Origin: Mycolicibacterium litorale | GTDB taxonomy: Bacteria > Actinomycetota > Actinomycetes > Mycobacteriales > Mycobacteriaceae | Reading direction: 5' to 3' | Assembly: GCA_002007745.1 (NCBI GenBank) | Contig: CP019882.1 | Coordinates: 4,216,001-4,280,000, forward strand | DNA: 64,000 bases | In this document: piece after piece, positions 9,972-19,307 of the stretch | Position numbering within the stretch: position 1 is the first letter of the stretch | Layout of the letters: each line of letters starts with the position of its first letter | The notes under the pieces: model-generated | Told to the model about the DNA's origin: nothing | Seen by the model: the letters and a program-made list of their open reading frames with translations, nothing else | The model's database searches: none | Translations under genes and position numbers: made by a program

Positions 9972-11435
9972 ATGACCTTCGAAGTCCACCCTGTTCCCGT
10001 GGGCGATATCCGCAGCTGGGACTTCACCGCAGACGTGGTCATCGCGGGCTACGGAATCGCCGGAGCCGCCGCTGCGGTGGAGGCCAGTGCTGCCGGGGCC
10101 GACGTGCTGGTACTGGAACGGGCCGGCGCCTGGGGTGGCGCAGCGGCGATGGCCGGCGGGTTCATCTACCTCGGTGGCGGTACCCCCATCCAAACGGCAT
10201 GCGGTTTCGCTGATTCCGTCGACAACATGACCGCCTTCCTCAACGCCGCCATGGGACCGGGCGCGGACAAAAGCCGCATCGCTGACTACTGCGCAGGCAG
10301 CCTGGAGCACTTCGACTGGCTCGTCGAGTGCAGGGTGCCGTTCAAACCGGAGTTCTTCGCCGAGCCCGGCTGGGAGCCGATGGGCGACCAAGGCCTGATG
10401 TACAGCGGCGGGGAGAACTCTTTCCCGTTCAACACCATCGCCGAGCCGGCGCCGCGCGGGCACATCCCGCAGATGCAGAATAAGAAACAGGGCGAATCCA
10501 GCGCGGGTTTCATGTTGATGAAGCCATTGGTCGAGACCGCGACCCGGCTCGGCGCCCGGGCGGTCTACGACGTCCGCGTGCAGTCGCTGATCGTCGAATC
10601 CGACGGGCGAGTTGTCGGGATCACCGCCCGCCAGTACGGAAAAGACGTCGCCGTCCGGGCTCACCGCGGCGTCGTGCTGGCTACCGGCAGCTTCGCCTAC
10701 AACGACGCGATGGTGACCCAATACGCCCCGCGGATCGCCGGCAAGCCGGCGGCCTCGGTGGAACAGCATGACGGGCAGGGCATCCGGATGGCGCAGGCGC
10801 TCGGCGCGGACCTCGCCCACATGGACGCCACCGAGGTGGCGATTTTCGTCGACCCCCAGCAACTGGTGCGCGGCATCCTGGTCAACGGTCGCGGTCAGCG
10901 CTATGTCGCAGAAGACACCTACCCCGGACGGATCGGGCAACTCACCCTCTACCACCAGGACGACACCGCCTACCTCGTCATCGACGCCGACGCGCAGGAC
11001 GAGGCACTGGCCTCGCTGACGCCACAGCTGATGCTGCGCCCCCCGACGTGGGTGTGCGAGAGCGTCGCTGAACTCGAGGGCGAGATCGGGCTGCCGTCCG
11101 GTTCGCTGCAGTCCACCATCGAGTACTACAACGCCGGTGCCGCTCGCGGTGAGGATCCGCTGCTCCACAAAAAGCCCCAGTGGCTACGCCCGATCGGCTC
11201 TCCCGTCGGTGCGATCGACCTGCGCAACAGCACCGGCGGTTTCACCCTCGGTGGTCTGCAGACCACCCTGAACGGTGAGGTGTTGCACGTCGACGGTGAC
11301 CCGATCCCTGGCCTGTTCGCGGCCGGCCGCTCGACCGCGGGTCTGGCGGCGTGGGGCTACGCCTCCGGTGTCTCCCTGGGCGACGGAAGCTTCTACGGCC
11401 GACGCGCCGGACGCCGGGCAGCTCAGGCCCGCTAG
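9972..11435 (+). CDS. KstD-like FAD-dependent oxidoreductase (fumarate reductase flavoprotein family)
   Basis: A 487-residue flavoprotein with N-terminal FAD motif GYGIAG (about 20-25), the ERAGAWGG segment and a C-terminal FAD-contact block (GLFAAGRSTAGLAAWGYASG). It belongs to the family of 3-ketosteroid delta-1 and delta-4 dehydrogenases and flavoprotein subunits. It lacks the YPGxGxxIG end motif seen in the two other KstD-like proteins of the window, so it may act on a different bond or CoA-linked intermediate. It starts 2 bases after the hsaC stop and is surely co-transcribed with it. Confidence 0.83.
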   Translation: MTFEVHPVPVGDIRSWDFTADVVIAGYGIAGAAAAVEASAAGADVLVLERAGAWGGAAAMAGGFIYLGGGTPIQTACGFADSVDNMTAFLNAAMGPGADKSRIADYCAGSLEHFDWLVECRVPFKPEFFAEPGWEPMGDQGLMYSGGENSFPFNTIAEPAPRGHIPQMQNKKQGESSAGFMLMKPLVETATRLGARAVYDVRVQSLIVESDGRVVGITARQYGKDVAVRAHRGVVLATGSFAYNDAMVTQYAPRIAGKPAASVEQHDGQGIRMAQALGADLAHMDATEVAIFVDPQQLVRGILVNGRGQRYVAEDTYPGRIGQLTLYHQDDTAYLVIDADAQDEALASLTPQLMLRPPTWVCESVAELEGEIGLPSGSLQSTIEYYNAGAARGEDPLLHKKPQWLRPIGSPVGAIDLRNSTGGFTLGGLQTTLNGEVLHVDGDPIPGLFAAGRSTAGLAAWGYASGVSLGDGSFYGRRAGRRAAQAR

Positions 11436-11516
11436 CCACTCATGTTGCCTGGCAGATCGCTCGGCAACCCAGTCGTCGCAGCATCAACCACCTTCCCCTT
11501 CGGAACACAACTGACC

Positions 11517-11546
11517 CTGTTGTGTGACAACAGCCACAGGGCTGTG
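11517..11546. promoter_or_regulatory. Paired inverted repeats upstream of the IclR gene
   Basis: Two adjacent perfect inverted repeats are present: CTGTTGT-GTG-ACAACAG (11517-11533) and CACAG-GG-CTGTG (11535-11546). They lie 50-80 bases before the IclR start and look like regulator-binding sites. Confidence 0.5.
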
Positions 11547-11555
11547 ATACAAACA

Positions 11556-11580
11556 GGCATATTTCAATTAGTCATATGCC
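11556..11580. promoter_or_regulatory. Inverted repeat GGCATAT-N11-ATATGCC, likely IclR operator
   Basis: Perfect 7-bp arms (11556-11562 and 11574-11580) flank an AT-rich 11-base spacer. The site ends 15 bases before the IclR start codon, which suggests autoregulation. Confidence 0.55.
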
Positions 11581-11595
11581 GACGGAGGGACTCAC

Positions 11596-12456
11596 ATGAC
11601 AATGACTGTCGAAGCCGCCACCCCGAGCGCCGTTATCGATCGGGTGTCGCTGGTCCTCGATGCTTTCGACGGCCCCGGCAGGCTGACCCTGGCGCAGATC
11701 GTTCGTCGAACCGGCCTGCCTCGCTCGTCTGCCCATCGGATGCTCGAACGGCTGGTCCAGTTGCGGTGGCTGCGGCGCAGCGGTCGTGACTACGAACTCG
11801 GAATGCGGCTGGTGGAGTTAGGCTCGCTGGCAGTGCACCAGGACCGGGTCCATCGGGCGGCGATGCCGCTGCTGCATGAGCTGCACCGGGCCACTGGTCT
11901 GGTGGTCCACCTCGCTGTGCGCGACGGCGCCGATGTCGTCTATCTGGAGAAGATCGGCGACCGTATGACGGCAGCCATCCCCACCCGCGTCGGCGGCCGG
12001 CATCCGGCCCACTGTACGGCGGTGGGCAAGGCGATCCTGGCAGCTTCCGGCGACAACGTGATCGAATCCCTGCCGACCGACCTGCTGCCCCGCAAGACGA
12101 AATACTCGATCTCCACTCCCAGTCAACTGCGCACTGAGCTGAGCAAGGTTGCGGCCCACGGCGTCGCCTTCGACCGTGAGGAATCCTTGGCCGGCTTCGG
12201 CTGTGTCGCCGCCTCGATCGGCGGCCCCGGCGAAGCGGTCGCAGCGGTATCGGTGTGCGGCCCGATGAACCGGATGATGTTCGATCAGCGCCTGGTGGCT
12301 CCGGTGCGGATGGCGGCGCTGGGCATCTGGCGCCAAATCGACTGTGGTGCAGGCGGAGTAGCACCCACACTGCAACAGATGCGGCCGCTGCGCCTCGGCC
12401 CGACTGTCCGGGGCTACGACGCCGCGTCCGAGGCCAGCGGACTGCAACTCGCGTGA
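11596..12456 (+). CDS. IclR-family transcriptional regulator
   Basis: The 286-residue protein has an N-terminal winged helix-turn-helix (about 15-75; LAQIVRRTGLPRSSAHRML) and a C-terminal IclR effector domain with the conserved segment HPAHCTAVGKAILA. IclR proteins bind small aromatic or organic acids and control catabolic operons. Three inverted repeats lie in the 160 bases upstream. Its stop overlaps the lipase start (GTGA), so both form one transcript. The likely targets are itself and the lipase; control of the upstream hsa-type genes is possible. Confidence 0.92.
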   Translation: MTMTVEAATPSAVIDRVSLVLDAFDGPGRLTLAQIVRRTGLPRSSAHRMLERLVQLRWLRRSGRDYELGMRLVELGSLAVHQDRVHRAAMPLLHELHRATGLVVHLAVRDGADVVYLEKIGDRMTAAIPTRVGGRHPAHCTAVGKAILAASGDNVIESLPTDLLPRKTKYSISTPSQLRTELSKVAAHGVAFDREESLAGFGCVAASIGGPGEAVAAVSVCGPMNRMMFDQRLVAPVRMAALGIWRQIDCGAGGVAPTLQQMRPLRLGPTVRGYDAASEASGLQLA

Positions 12457-13391
12457 CACTCGATCCCGATATCGCCGCGATCATCGATGCACTCAACAAC
12501 GGGTTCCCCCGGGTTGCGACGATGACCGGCGCCGAGGCGAGGGCGGCTATCGTCGCCCGACGGCAATCGGTGACCGATCCTGAACCCGTCGCGTCGGTCG
12601 CAGACCGCACGGTACCGGGACCCGGTGGTGACATCCCGGTGCGGGTGTACCACCCGTCGGTGAGCTCGGGGTCTCCGGCACTCGTGGTGTTCGCTCACGG
12701 CGGTGGCTGGGTGTTCTGCGATCTGGACAGCCACGACGGGTTGTGCCGGTCAATGGCCAACGGGGTGGACGCCGTGGTGATCGCTGTCGACTTTCGGTTG
12801 GCACCCGAGCATCGGTGGCCGGCGGCAGCCGAAGACGTCTATGCGGTCACCGAATGGGCGGCCCGCAACGCTGCCGAGCTCGGGGCGGACCCCGCCCAGC
12901 TGGTCGTCGCCGGCGACAGCGCAGGCGGCAACCTCGCTGCCGTCACCGCGGCGATGGCCCGCGACCGCGGTGGGCCTGCCATCGCGGCGCAACTGTTGCT
13001 GTATCCGGTCATCGGCGCCGACTTCGATACCGAGTCCTATCGGCGGTACGCCACCGGCTACTACAACACCCGCGAAGCGATGATGTGGTACTGGGATCAG
13101 TACGTGCCCGACGCCGCCGATCGCACCCATCCGTATGCCGACCCCGCCCGGGCCGAACCCGCAAACCTGCCGCCCACGCTCCTGATCGGCGCCGGTTTCG
13201 ACCCGCCACGCAGCGAAGGCGAGGCCTACATCGCATCATTGGCCGCCGCGGGCGTGCCCACCGCACATCGTTGTTACGAAGGCGCCATTCACGGGTTCAT
13301 GACGATGAACAACCTCGAACTCGGTGCACGGGCTCGTCAACAGACCTGGACAGATCTGCGCCAACTACTCTGCCGGGTCAGCTCGAACTGA
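12453..13391 (+). CDS. Alpha/beta hydrolase, hormone-sensitive lipase (HSL/LipN) family
   Basis: The 312-residue protein has oxyanion motif HGGGW (82-86) and nucleophile S156 in GDSAGG, with downstream acid and base candidates in GFDPPRSEGE and HGFM. HSL-family enzymes hydrolyse short esters. It starts with GTG 12453, overlapping the IclR stop. It ends 14 bases inside the convergent OYE gene. It could hydrolyse an ester made by one of the BVMOs, which is inference from co-location only. Confidence 0.88.
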   Translation: MTLDPDIAAIIDALNNGFPRVATMTGAEARAAIVARRQSVTDPEPVASVADRTVPGPGGDIPVRVYHPSVSSGSPALVVFAHGGGWVFCDLDSHDGLCRSMANGVDAVVIAVDFRLAPEHRWPAAAEDVYAVTEWAARNAAELGADPAQLVVAGDSAGGNLAAVTAAMARDRGGPAIAAQLLLYPVIGADFDTESYRRYATGYYNTREAMMWYWDQYVPDAADRTHPYADPARAEPANLPPTLLIGAGFDPPRSEGEAYIASLAAAGVPTAHRCYEGAIHGFMTMNNLELGARARQQTWTDLRQLLCRVSSN

Positions 13392-14625
13392 TCTCGCTGC
13401 GGCCCCGGTAGCTGGCGCCGTCGACGGCGTCGTAGGCCTGGCTCGGGTCGAGCACGCAGTGGGTGCTGCCGAACACCGTCACCATGCACTTGTTGTTGTG
13501 GTTGCACAGTCCGCGGGCCGTCGGATCATCCATCAGCCGGTTCACCAGGTCGGGCTGGCGCAGCAGTGCCCGACCGAGTGCGACGAAGTCGAATCCCTCG
13601 CTGAGCCCGGTGACCATATGGTCGCGAGAGTTGATGCCGCCCAACAGGATCAGTTTGGTGTTGTTGATGACGGGAATGAACTGACGGGCATCGTCGAGCA
13701 TGTACAGGTCGTGGTACGGAAAGTTGCCCATGGCGGCCTTGCCGAACATCCGGACACCGATGCTCTGCGGCTGCGGCAGTACCTTGGCGAAGTCGTCGGC
13801 GGGCACATCACCACGAAACAGGTACATCGGCTTGTAGACCGAGGAGCCTTCGGTGAGTTCGATCGCGTCGAGGTTGCGGTCGGTGTCGAGCAACTGCGCG
13901 GTTCGCAACGATTCCGCCAGCCAGATGCCGCCGCGCATGCCGTCGACCATATTGAGCTTGGCGGTCACCGCGATTCGGTCACCGACGACTTCCCGGACCC
14001 GCTGAGCGATCTCGCGGACGAACCGAGACCGGTTCTCGATGGTGCCGCCGTAGGCGTCCTTGCGCCGGTTGATGAGCGGGCTGAGGAAGGAACTCGGCAA
14101 GTACAGATGTCCGAAGTGCAGTTCCACCGCGTCGAATCCAGCGGTGACCGCTACTTGGGCGGCTTCACCGAATTGGTCGATCACCCGCCTGATCTCGTCC
14201 TGACGAATTTCCCGGCAATAGTCGAACGACGCGGGATTGATGAACCTGCTCGGCGCCATCGGGGTCTTGCCGATGAGCCTCTTGTTGGCGACTACGCCGG
14301 CGTGCCCGAGCTGGGCCGAAATCGCTGCGCCCTCTTGGTGAATCGCGTCGGCGAACCGCCGCAGGCCCGGAACAGCACGGTCGTCCATCACGATCTGGCC
14401 GGGCGCACTGGCACCGTCCGGGGAGACACAGCAGTAGGCAACGGTCGTCATCCCGACGCCGCCCTTGGCGAACCTGCGGTGGAAGTCGATCAAATCCTCG
14501 GTGACCAGACCGTCGGGTGAACGTCCCTCGGAGGTCGCGGCCTTGACCACCCGGTTGCGCAGCCGGACCGGACCCAGCGTCGTCGGCGCGAACGGGTCGA
14601 CGGTCGATTGATCGGTCAACGCCAT
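13378..14625 (-). CDS. NADH:flavin oxidoreductase (Old Yellow Enzyme family), reductase of conjugated C=C
   Basis: This 415-residue protein has an FMN-binding TIM barrel with the conserved AQLGHAG and GFDAVELHFGH segments. The C-terminus has C374, C380 and C390 spaced like the iron-sulfur cysteines of 2,4-dienoyl-CoA reductase/BaiCD-type enzymes, but N377 replaces one of the four seen in its paralogue at 20869-22059. Family reaction: NAD(P)H-dependent reduction of an alpha,beta-unsaturated ketone or enoyl group. ATG 14625 follows a GAGGAG ribosome site. Confidence 0.85.
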   Translation of the reverse strand: MALTDQSTVDPFAPTTLGPVRLRNRVVKAATSEGRSPDGLVTEDLIDFHRRFAKGGVGMTTVAYCCVSPDGASAPGQIVMDDRAVPGLRRFADAIHQEGAAISAQLGHAGVVANKRLIGKTPMAPSRFINPASFDYCREIRQDEIRRVIDQFGEAAQVAVTAGFDAVELHFGHLYLPSSFLSPLINRRKDAYGGTIENRSRFVREIAQRVREVVGDRIAVTAKLNMVDGMRGGIWLAESLRTAQLLDTDRNLDAIELTEGSSVYKPMYLFRGDVPADDFAKVLPQPQSIGVRMFGKAAMGNFPYHDLYMLDDARQFIPVINNTKLILLGGINSRDHMVTGLSEGFDFVALGRALLRQPDLVNRLMDDPTARGLCNHNNKCMVTVFGSTHCVLDPSQAYDAVDGASYRGRSEISSS

Positions 14626-14639
14626 AGTGCGCCTCTCCT

Positions 14640-14662
14640 CGGTGAGCCTGAGACTCTCACCG
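14640..14662. promoter_or_regulatory. Inverted repeat CGGTGAG-N9-CTCACCG
   Basis: Perfect 7-bp arms lie 15-37 bases upstream of the minus-strand OYE start, in the divergent gap shared with the small protein gene at 14773. It is probably an operator. Confidence 0.45.
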
Positions 14663-14772
14663 TCCGCCGAACCCACGCATTGGTCAACGGGCTGTTCCCG
14701 ATCAGCGGCACGCTCCCGGTGGGTGGGAACCCCGAACCCAGCACACGCCCCTGCTCCCTAGCCTCGGATCCC

Positions 14773-15120
14773 GTGTCCGAGGGCAAGGTGTACGTCATCG
14801 ACCGGGTCATGACACGACCGGGGCGAGCGCGCGAATTCGTGGATCGGTATCTCGCCGAATACGCTCCGGGTGCCGCCGACCGCGGTATGACTCTGGATCG
14901 CGTTCTGGTCAGCCCACCGATCTGGTTCAGCGACCAGGCCAACACCGTGACCGTGTGCTGGGAGCTGGCCGGGGCGCAAGCCTGGTGGGAAATGACCTGG
15001 AAGGGCCGTCCGGACAAGAATCTCGGCCAGTGGTGGGACACGATGGACGAACTCGTGGAGTCCCGCAGCCGCACCATGGCGGCAGCAGCCGACGACGTCG
15101 ACGCCCTCTGCGATGTTTAA
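14773..15120 (+). CDS. Conserved hypothetical protein, ferredoxin-like (Dabb/NIPSNAP-type) fold suspected
   Basis: I do not recognise a defined family with certainty. The 115-residue protein begins KVYVIDRVMTRPGRAREFVDRY, followed by a TVTVCWELAG strand and a helix rich in acidic residues. That is the pattern of dimeric alpha-beta barrel proteins. GTG 14773 is the best start; there is no strong ribosome site. It overlaps the next gene, also of Dabb type, by 8 bases, so the two are probably made together and may form a heterodimer. Confidence 0.62.
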   Translation: MSEGKVYVIDRVMTRPGRAREFVDRYLAEYAPGAADRGMTLDRVLVSPPIWFSDQANTVTVCWELAGAQAWWEMTWKGRPDKNLGQWWDTMDELVESRSRTMAAAADDVDALCDV

Positions 15121-15760
15121 GGTCACCAGACTGGTCCGCCTGGCCTCGGGTGTCGACAAGGCAAGCGTCGACGACTTGCGCGTTCAGCTGAGTTCTGCGC
15201 TGGCCGGTGCATCGCGCAGCGTCGTCGAACCGACGCTGCCAGGCTCCCGCAATGGCGGTGACATCCTGGTCCACGCCCAGTTCGAAAGCGAACAGTCCTG
15301 GGGCCAAATCCGGCCTGCGCTCGAGGCGGTGCTCGCCGACGTCCGGATCGTGCACGTCGACGGTGTCGATTACCAGACGGACTCCACCGAGGTCGGCTCG
15401 CCGGGCACGGTGTATCGCACGCTGCTGCTGGCCGTCCAACCGGAGACGCCCGCGCCCGTCGTGGCGCAGTTCGAGTCCGATCTGCTGCTCATGCCGCGTT
15501 ACGTCAGCACCATCACCGCATTCGCACTGACCCACCCGACCAACACCTGCGGTGCGTCACGCTGGACCCATGTCTTCGAGCAGGAGTTCACCGACGAAGC
15601 CGGAATCATGGGCACCTACCTGATGCACCCGATCCACTGGGCTGTCGTCGACCGCTGGTTCGACCCCGAATGTCCCGAGTTCATTATCCGGGCCCGCGTC
15701 TGCCACAGCTATTGCGCGATCGTCGAACCCGTCCTTGCGGGCGAAGCCATCACTCTCTGA
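15113..15760 (+). CDS. Dabb-like (stress-responsive A/B barrel) protein
   Basis: The 215-residue protein consists of two alpha-beta barrel-like halves: a first half from MFKVTRLVRL, and a second from about residue 100 with TVYRTLLLAVQ, then HPTNTCGASRWTHVFEQEF and GTYLMHPIHW. The second half matches the Dabb pattern. These small barrels bind hydrophobic ligands or catalyse simple cyclisation or transfer chemistry, but no catalytic residue can be named. It overlaps the preceding small gene and is divergent from an OYE gene. Confidence 0.68.
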   Translation: MFKVTRLVRLASGVDKASVDDLRVQLSSALAGASRSVVEPTLPGSRNGGDILVHAQFESEQSWGQIRPALEAVLADVRIVHVDGVDYQTDSTEVGSPGTVYRTLLLAVQPETPAPVVAQFESDLLLMPRYVSTITAFALTHPTNTCGASRWTHVFEQEFTDEAGIMGTYLMHPIHWAVVDRWFDPECPEFIIRARVCHSYCAIVEPVLAGEAITL

Positions 15761-15785
15761 ACGTGTTTCGGCAGCGAAGCCAGAT

Positions 15786-16344
15786 CTAGCTCGCCGGGTG
15801 CGGGCACCTAGGCGTCCCCGTGGCCAAGCCGTCGGAGCTGTTGTCGGGACTGATCGCCTCTTCCGACATCCCACTTCCCGAGAAGCCCTCCAGTTCGCCG
15901 GCGGCCTGCCCAGGCAGAATCTGCCAGGTCGCCCGGCCGTTCCGCACGCCCGCGGCATCTGGTGCGGTCGCCAGCCCGTCGAAGTGGATGGTGACCACGC
16001 CGGTGCCACAGCCGTCGAGGGTCACCGTGCCGGTCTCGGTCCCGATGTAGTGCAAGCTGCCGTCCGGGTTCGGATAGGCGCAACTGGCGTCGGCGGCCGA
16101 ACCTGCGCGCCAGGTATCACCCGGCGCCACCCCGACCTCGGTCGGGTTCTGGAAACCGAAACCCTTGACGCCGTCGAGGTCCGAGCAGGTTGCCGCCGTC
16201 ACCTGCGCCGCAACGCCTGGCTGGCCGTGGTAATGGTAGGTGACCCCGAGGGTGCTGCCTTCACCGCCGGCCGAGGCGACCGGCGACCGGCGACCCGCAC
16301 GGCGTAATGACGGCGGCGCCCGCGACGGCGACATACCAGCGCAT
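15786..16344 (-). pseudogene. Putative lipoprotein, out of frame by one 7-bp tandem unit
   Basis: From ATG 16344 the frame encodes a signal-peptide start (MRWYVAVAGAAVI, then a Cys and GSPVA), but it stops after 27 codons. The body lies in another frame and continues to 15786. The junction is a 7-bp tandem repeat (16276-16296). Removing one unit gives one open frame reading CGSPVASAGGEGST into the body. The body is beta-rich with three Cys and a GTETGTVTLDGCG segment, loosely like DUF3224 barrels. Function is unknown. It could be repeat slippage, phase variation or an assembly error. Confidence 0.68.
16276..16296. repeat. 7-bp tandem repeat causing a frameshift
   Basis: Two perfect GCGACCG units and a third with a final C lie inside the lipoprotein gene. 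Seven is not a multiple of three, so any unit gained or lost changes the reading frame. Confidence 0.85.
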
Positions 16345-16361
16345 AGTCACAGATCTCCGTT

Positions 16362-17249
16362 TCAGATGCCGGCAGGCAAGATGTTGGGATTGGCCGTGCT
16401 CGGCGGCTCTAACGGCGGCAGCACCTGGCCACCGTCCAGGGTGTGCACCGGAAGTTGTTGCGACCACGGGTAATGCAGGCTGAAGGCCACCAGTCCGGTT
16501 CGCTCGGCGGCGGGGCGGTGGCACATCGCCAGAACCGTCTCGGCCAGATACTCCACCGGCTCGGTGGGAAACGTATCCGGAATCAGACTGGCCGCACCCG
16601 GGGTCCGCACCGCGCTGGACGGCCCGACCACGTTGACGGCAATATTGGCATCGACTAGCTCAGCAGCCACGCCCTGGGTGAAGCGGTGCAGCGCAGCCTT
16701 CATGGAGGCGTAGATGACATCACCGGAAGACTTGTTGTACTCGCGGTACGGCCGGGCCGGCGCCAGGCCGGTCACCGAGCCGATGTTGACGATCCAGCCC
16801 GCCCCCTGACGCCGCATGTGTGGAGTCGCAGCCTGGGTCAAGACGAATGGGGTTCGCAGGTAGTGTTCGACGGTGCGGTCGAAGGTCTCCATCGGCATCG
16901 TCTCGATGACGGAGTAGTCGGCGAACCCCGCATTGTTGACCAGGATGTCGATGCGACCGGTGCGCTCCACCACCTGGCCGATCAGACTTGCGCGTTGCTC
17001 GGCGTCCTCTAGGTCGGCCGCGATACCGAAGGCCTTGCCGCCGGCCGCTTCGATGAGTTCGACGGTCTCGCCGATCGTGCCGGGTAGCGCCGAGGTCTGC
17101 CCCGCGCGCGTTGACAGCGACGGCTCCAGCGAGCGCGCGGTGACCGCCACCGTCGCGCCTTCGGCAGCCAGTCGCTGCGCGACTGCCCGGCCGATTCCCC
17201 GGCTGCTACCGGTCACCAAAGCGGTTCTGCCGCGGAGTAACCCACTCAC
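16362..17249 (-). CDS. Short-chain dehydrogenase/reductase
   Basis: The 295-residue SDR has TGSSRGIG near the N-terminus, NNAG, Ser in NIGSVTG and the YxxxK motif (YASMK). The C-terminus is extended and ends in a Pro-rich stretch. It starts with GTG 17249, overlapping the stop of the BVMO gene (GTGA), so the pair is translationally coupled as in the BVMO-SDR operon at 2446-6582. A plausible role is oxidation of an alcohol to the BVMO's ketone substrate, or handling of its product. The open frame extends upstream inside the BVMO gene but is not credible there. Confidence 0.87.
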   Translation of the reverse strand: MSGLLRGRTALVTGSSRGIGRAVAQRLAAEGATVAVTARSLEPSLSTRAGQTSALPGTIGETVELIEAAGGKAFGIAADLEDAEQRASLIGQVVERTGRIDILVNNAGFADYSVIETMPMETFDRTVEHYLRTPFVLTQAATPHMRRQGAGWIVNIGSVTGLAPARPYREYNKSSGDVIYASMKAALHRFTQGVAAELVDANIAVNVVGPSSAVRTPGAASLIPDTFPTEPVEYLAETVLAMCHRPAAERTGLVAFSLHYPWSQQLPVHTLDGGQVLPPLEPPSTANPNILPAGI

Positions 17250-19167
17250 CGGAGGGTGTAGTCCTCTTCGATCGGCGTGCGGTGCGAGTTCCAGACGTCG
17301 ATGAGGCGGAACGGGAACGCGGTGACGATGCGACCGCCGCCGGACCGATAGTAGGTGTGGGCGGTCGGGGTGTGGCACCAGACGGTTCCGGCCATCGCGT
17401 CATCGATCTCACGGACGTAATTGGCGAACGCTTCCGGCTTGACCTCGATGGTCGCGGCATTGCGCAGCGCCATCAGCTGCAGGCACTCCATCACGTAGTG
17501 CACCATGACCTCGACACCGAAGTTGTGTCCGGCGCCATGGCCGGGGCTGTAGTTCGGTGCCGAGGAGATGAACAGGTTCGGGAAACCAGGCACCGTCCCG
17601 CCCCGGTAGGCGCTCGGGCTGTCACCCCATACCTCGGCGAGTTTGACACCGTCCCGGCCGCGGATATCGATGGTCGACAAGAAGTCCAGGTAATAGCCGG
17701 TGGCGTAGATGATGACGTCCAACTCGATCTGCCGGCCGTCCTGGGTGACGATGCCGCTTTCGTTGACGTAGGCCGGCTCGGCCGCTTCCACGTCGACATG
17801 GGGCTTCGCCAAGGCCGTGTAGTAACCGCCTGGGTCACGGATGATGCGCTTGCCGTACGGGGCGAAATCAGGTGTGACCTTCTTGGCCAGCTCCGAATCG
17901 GCCCCGAACACCCGATCGATGTATTCCAGGCACATCTGCAGCAGGACGTCGTTGGCCGGCGAGATCGATAGGTGATCGGTCGCCCAGTCTGGATCGCGGA
18001 TGATGACGGGGAAGTTGTTGTCGGCGGTGCCCCAGAAGGACTTCAGCCGATTCCAGTTCGCATAAAAGGGGATATGGGTATTGAGCCATCGGCGTTGCTC
18101 CGGCACGTCATCGGTGAGTCGCTTTCGTGGGGCGACCCAGTGCGGCTGACGCTGGAAGACAGTCAGGTGCTCGACCTGATCCACGCAAGCATCGACGATC
18201 TGCACCGCGGTGCAGCCCGCACCGATGATGGCCACCTTCTTGCCGGACAGATCCAGCTCGGGGTCCCACTCCGCGGAGTGGATACTGATTCCGGCGAAGC
18301 TCTCCCGGCCCTCGAGTTCGGGCCAGCGCGGCCGGTTCAGATAGCCCGCCGCCGGAATTACGACGTTGGCGTAGTCGATCTGCCGTTGACCATCGGCGCC
18401 GACGGTCTGGATCCGCCATTGACTGCGCTCGTCGTCCCACCACAGTGCTTCCACCTCGGTGTTGAACCGGGTGTGACTGCGCAGACCATTCTTGTCGGCC
18501 ACTGAGACGAGGTAGGCCTGGTACTCCCCGCCCTGCGGATAGTAACTCGACCAGTCCCCGTTGATATCACGCGACAGCGAGTAGTACGCCGACGGAGTAT
18601 CAACCCCGATCCCCGGATACACCGCGGTGTACCAGGTCCCACCGACCTCGTCGTTGCGGTCGATGATCTCGTAAGCGATTCCAGCAGCGGCACATTCCAA
18701 GGCGGCAGCCATGCCCGCGATGCCCGCGCCGATGATGGTGACCTTGAAATCCGTCGGCAACTTCGCGGTGCGTGGCAGCACGGGCTGGGACGGGTGGAAG
18801 CCACCCTGCTCGAGGAGCAGTCCGACGTACTCAGGACCGACTTCGGTGCCCAGGGCCAGCGGCGCGATCTTGGCGAACAGCGCCGGATCGTCGAAGGCCA
18901 GCGCGTTGTCGGGGCGTGCGGCGCTCAGCGCGGTCACGACCTCGTCGACCAACGCCTCGGTGGTTTCGGGATCAGCGACGCCGGCCTGCTCGGGCGGGTC
19001 CGGTACATACGAGATCTTGCCCGCGAACTGGTCGACCACCGTGGGGTCACCGGTGAGCTGAGCCAACACCGCTACCAAGATCCCGCGTCGGCACGGCGCA
19101 GGTTGGCCCGCAACTCCTCCGGGTCCACACGTGTGCTCTCGACCGTTCCGGTCGCTTCGGCTGCCAT
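17246..19167 (-). pseudogene. Baeyer-Villiger monooxygenase (HAPMO-like), one-base frameshift near the 5' end
   Basis: The start is ATG 19167 after a GGAGG site. The first 28 codons end in ELRANLRRADA; the frame then shifts at 19082-19084. Adding one G to that run joins it to ILVAVLAQLTGD and gives about 640 residues, the size of 4-hydroxyacetophenone monooxygenase. The body has the N-terminal helical extension of that group, FAD motif GAGIAG, the BVMO fingerprint FAGISIHSAEWD and a second dinucleotide motif GAGCTA. Apart from the shift the gene looks intact. Coupled to the SDR at 16362-17249. Confidence 0.85.
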
Positions 19168-19307
19168 CGAACCTCCTTGCTCGTGCTGCCGAGTATGTGA
19201 TCGGCGCTGACACATGGCAGGGGCCTTGTCTACTGAGCGGGACGCGGTGTGCTCCAAGCCCAAATCTGGGGCCTAAAGTCCCCGGCATGCCGGGTCCCGA
19301 GGAAGAC

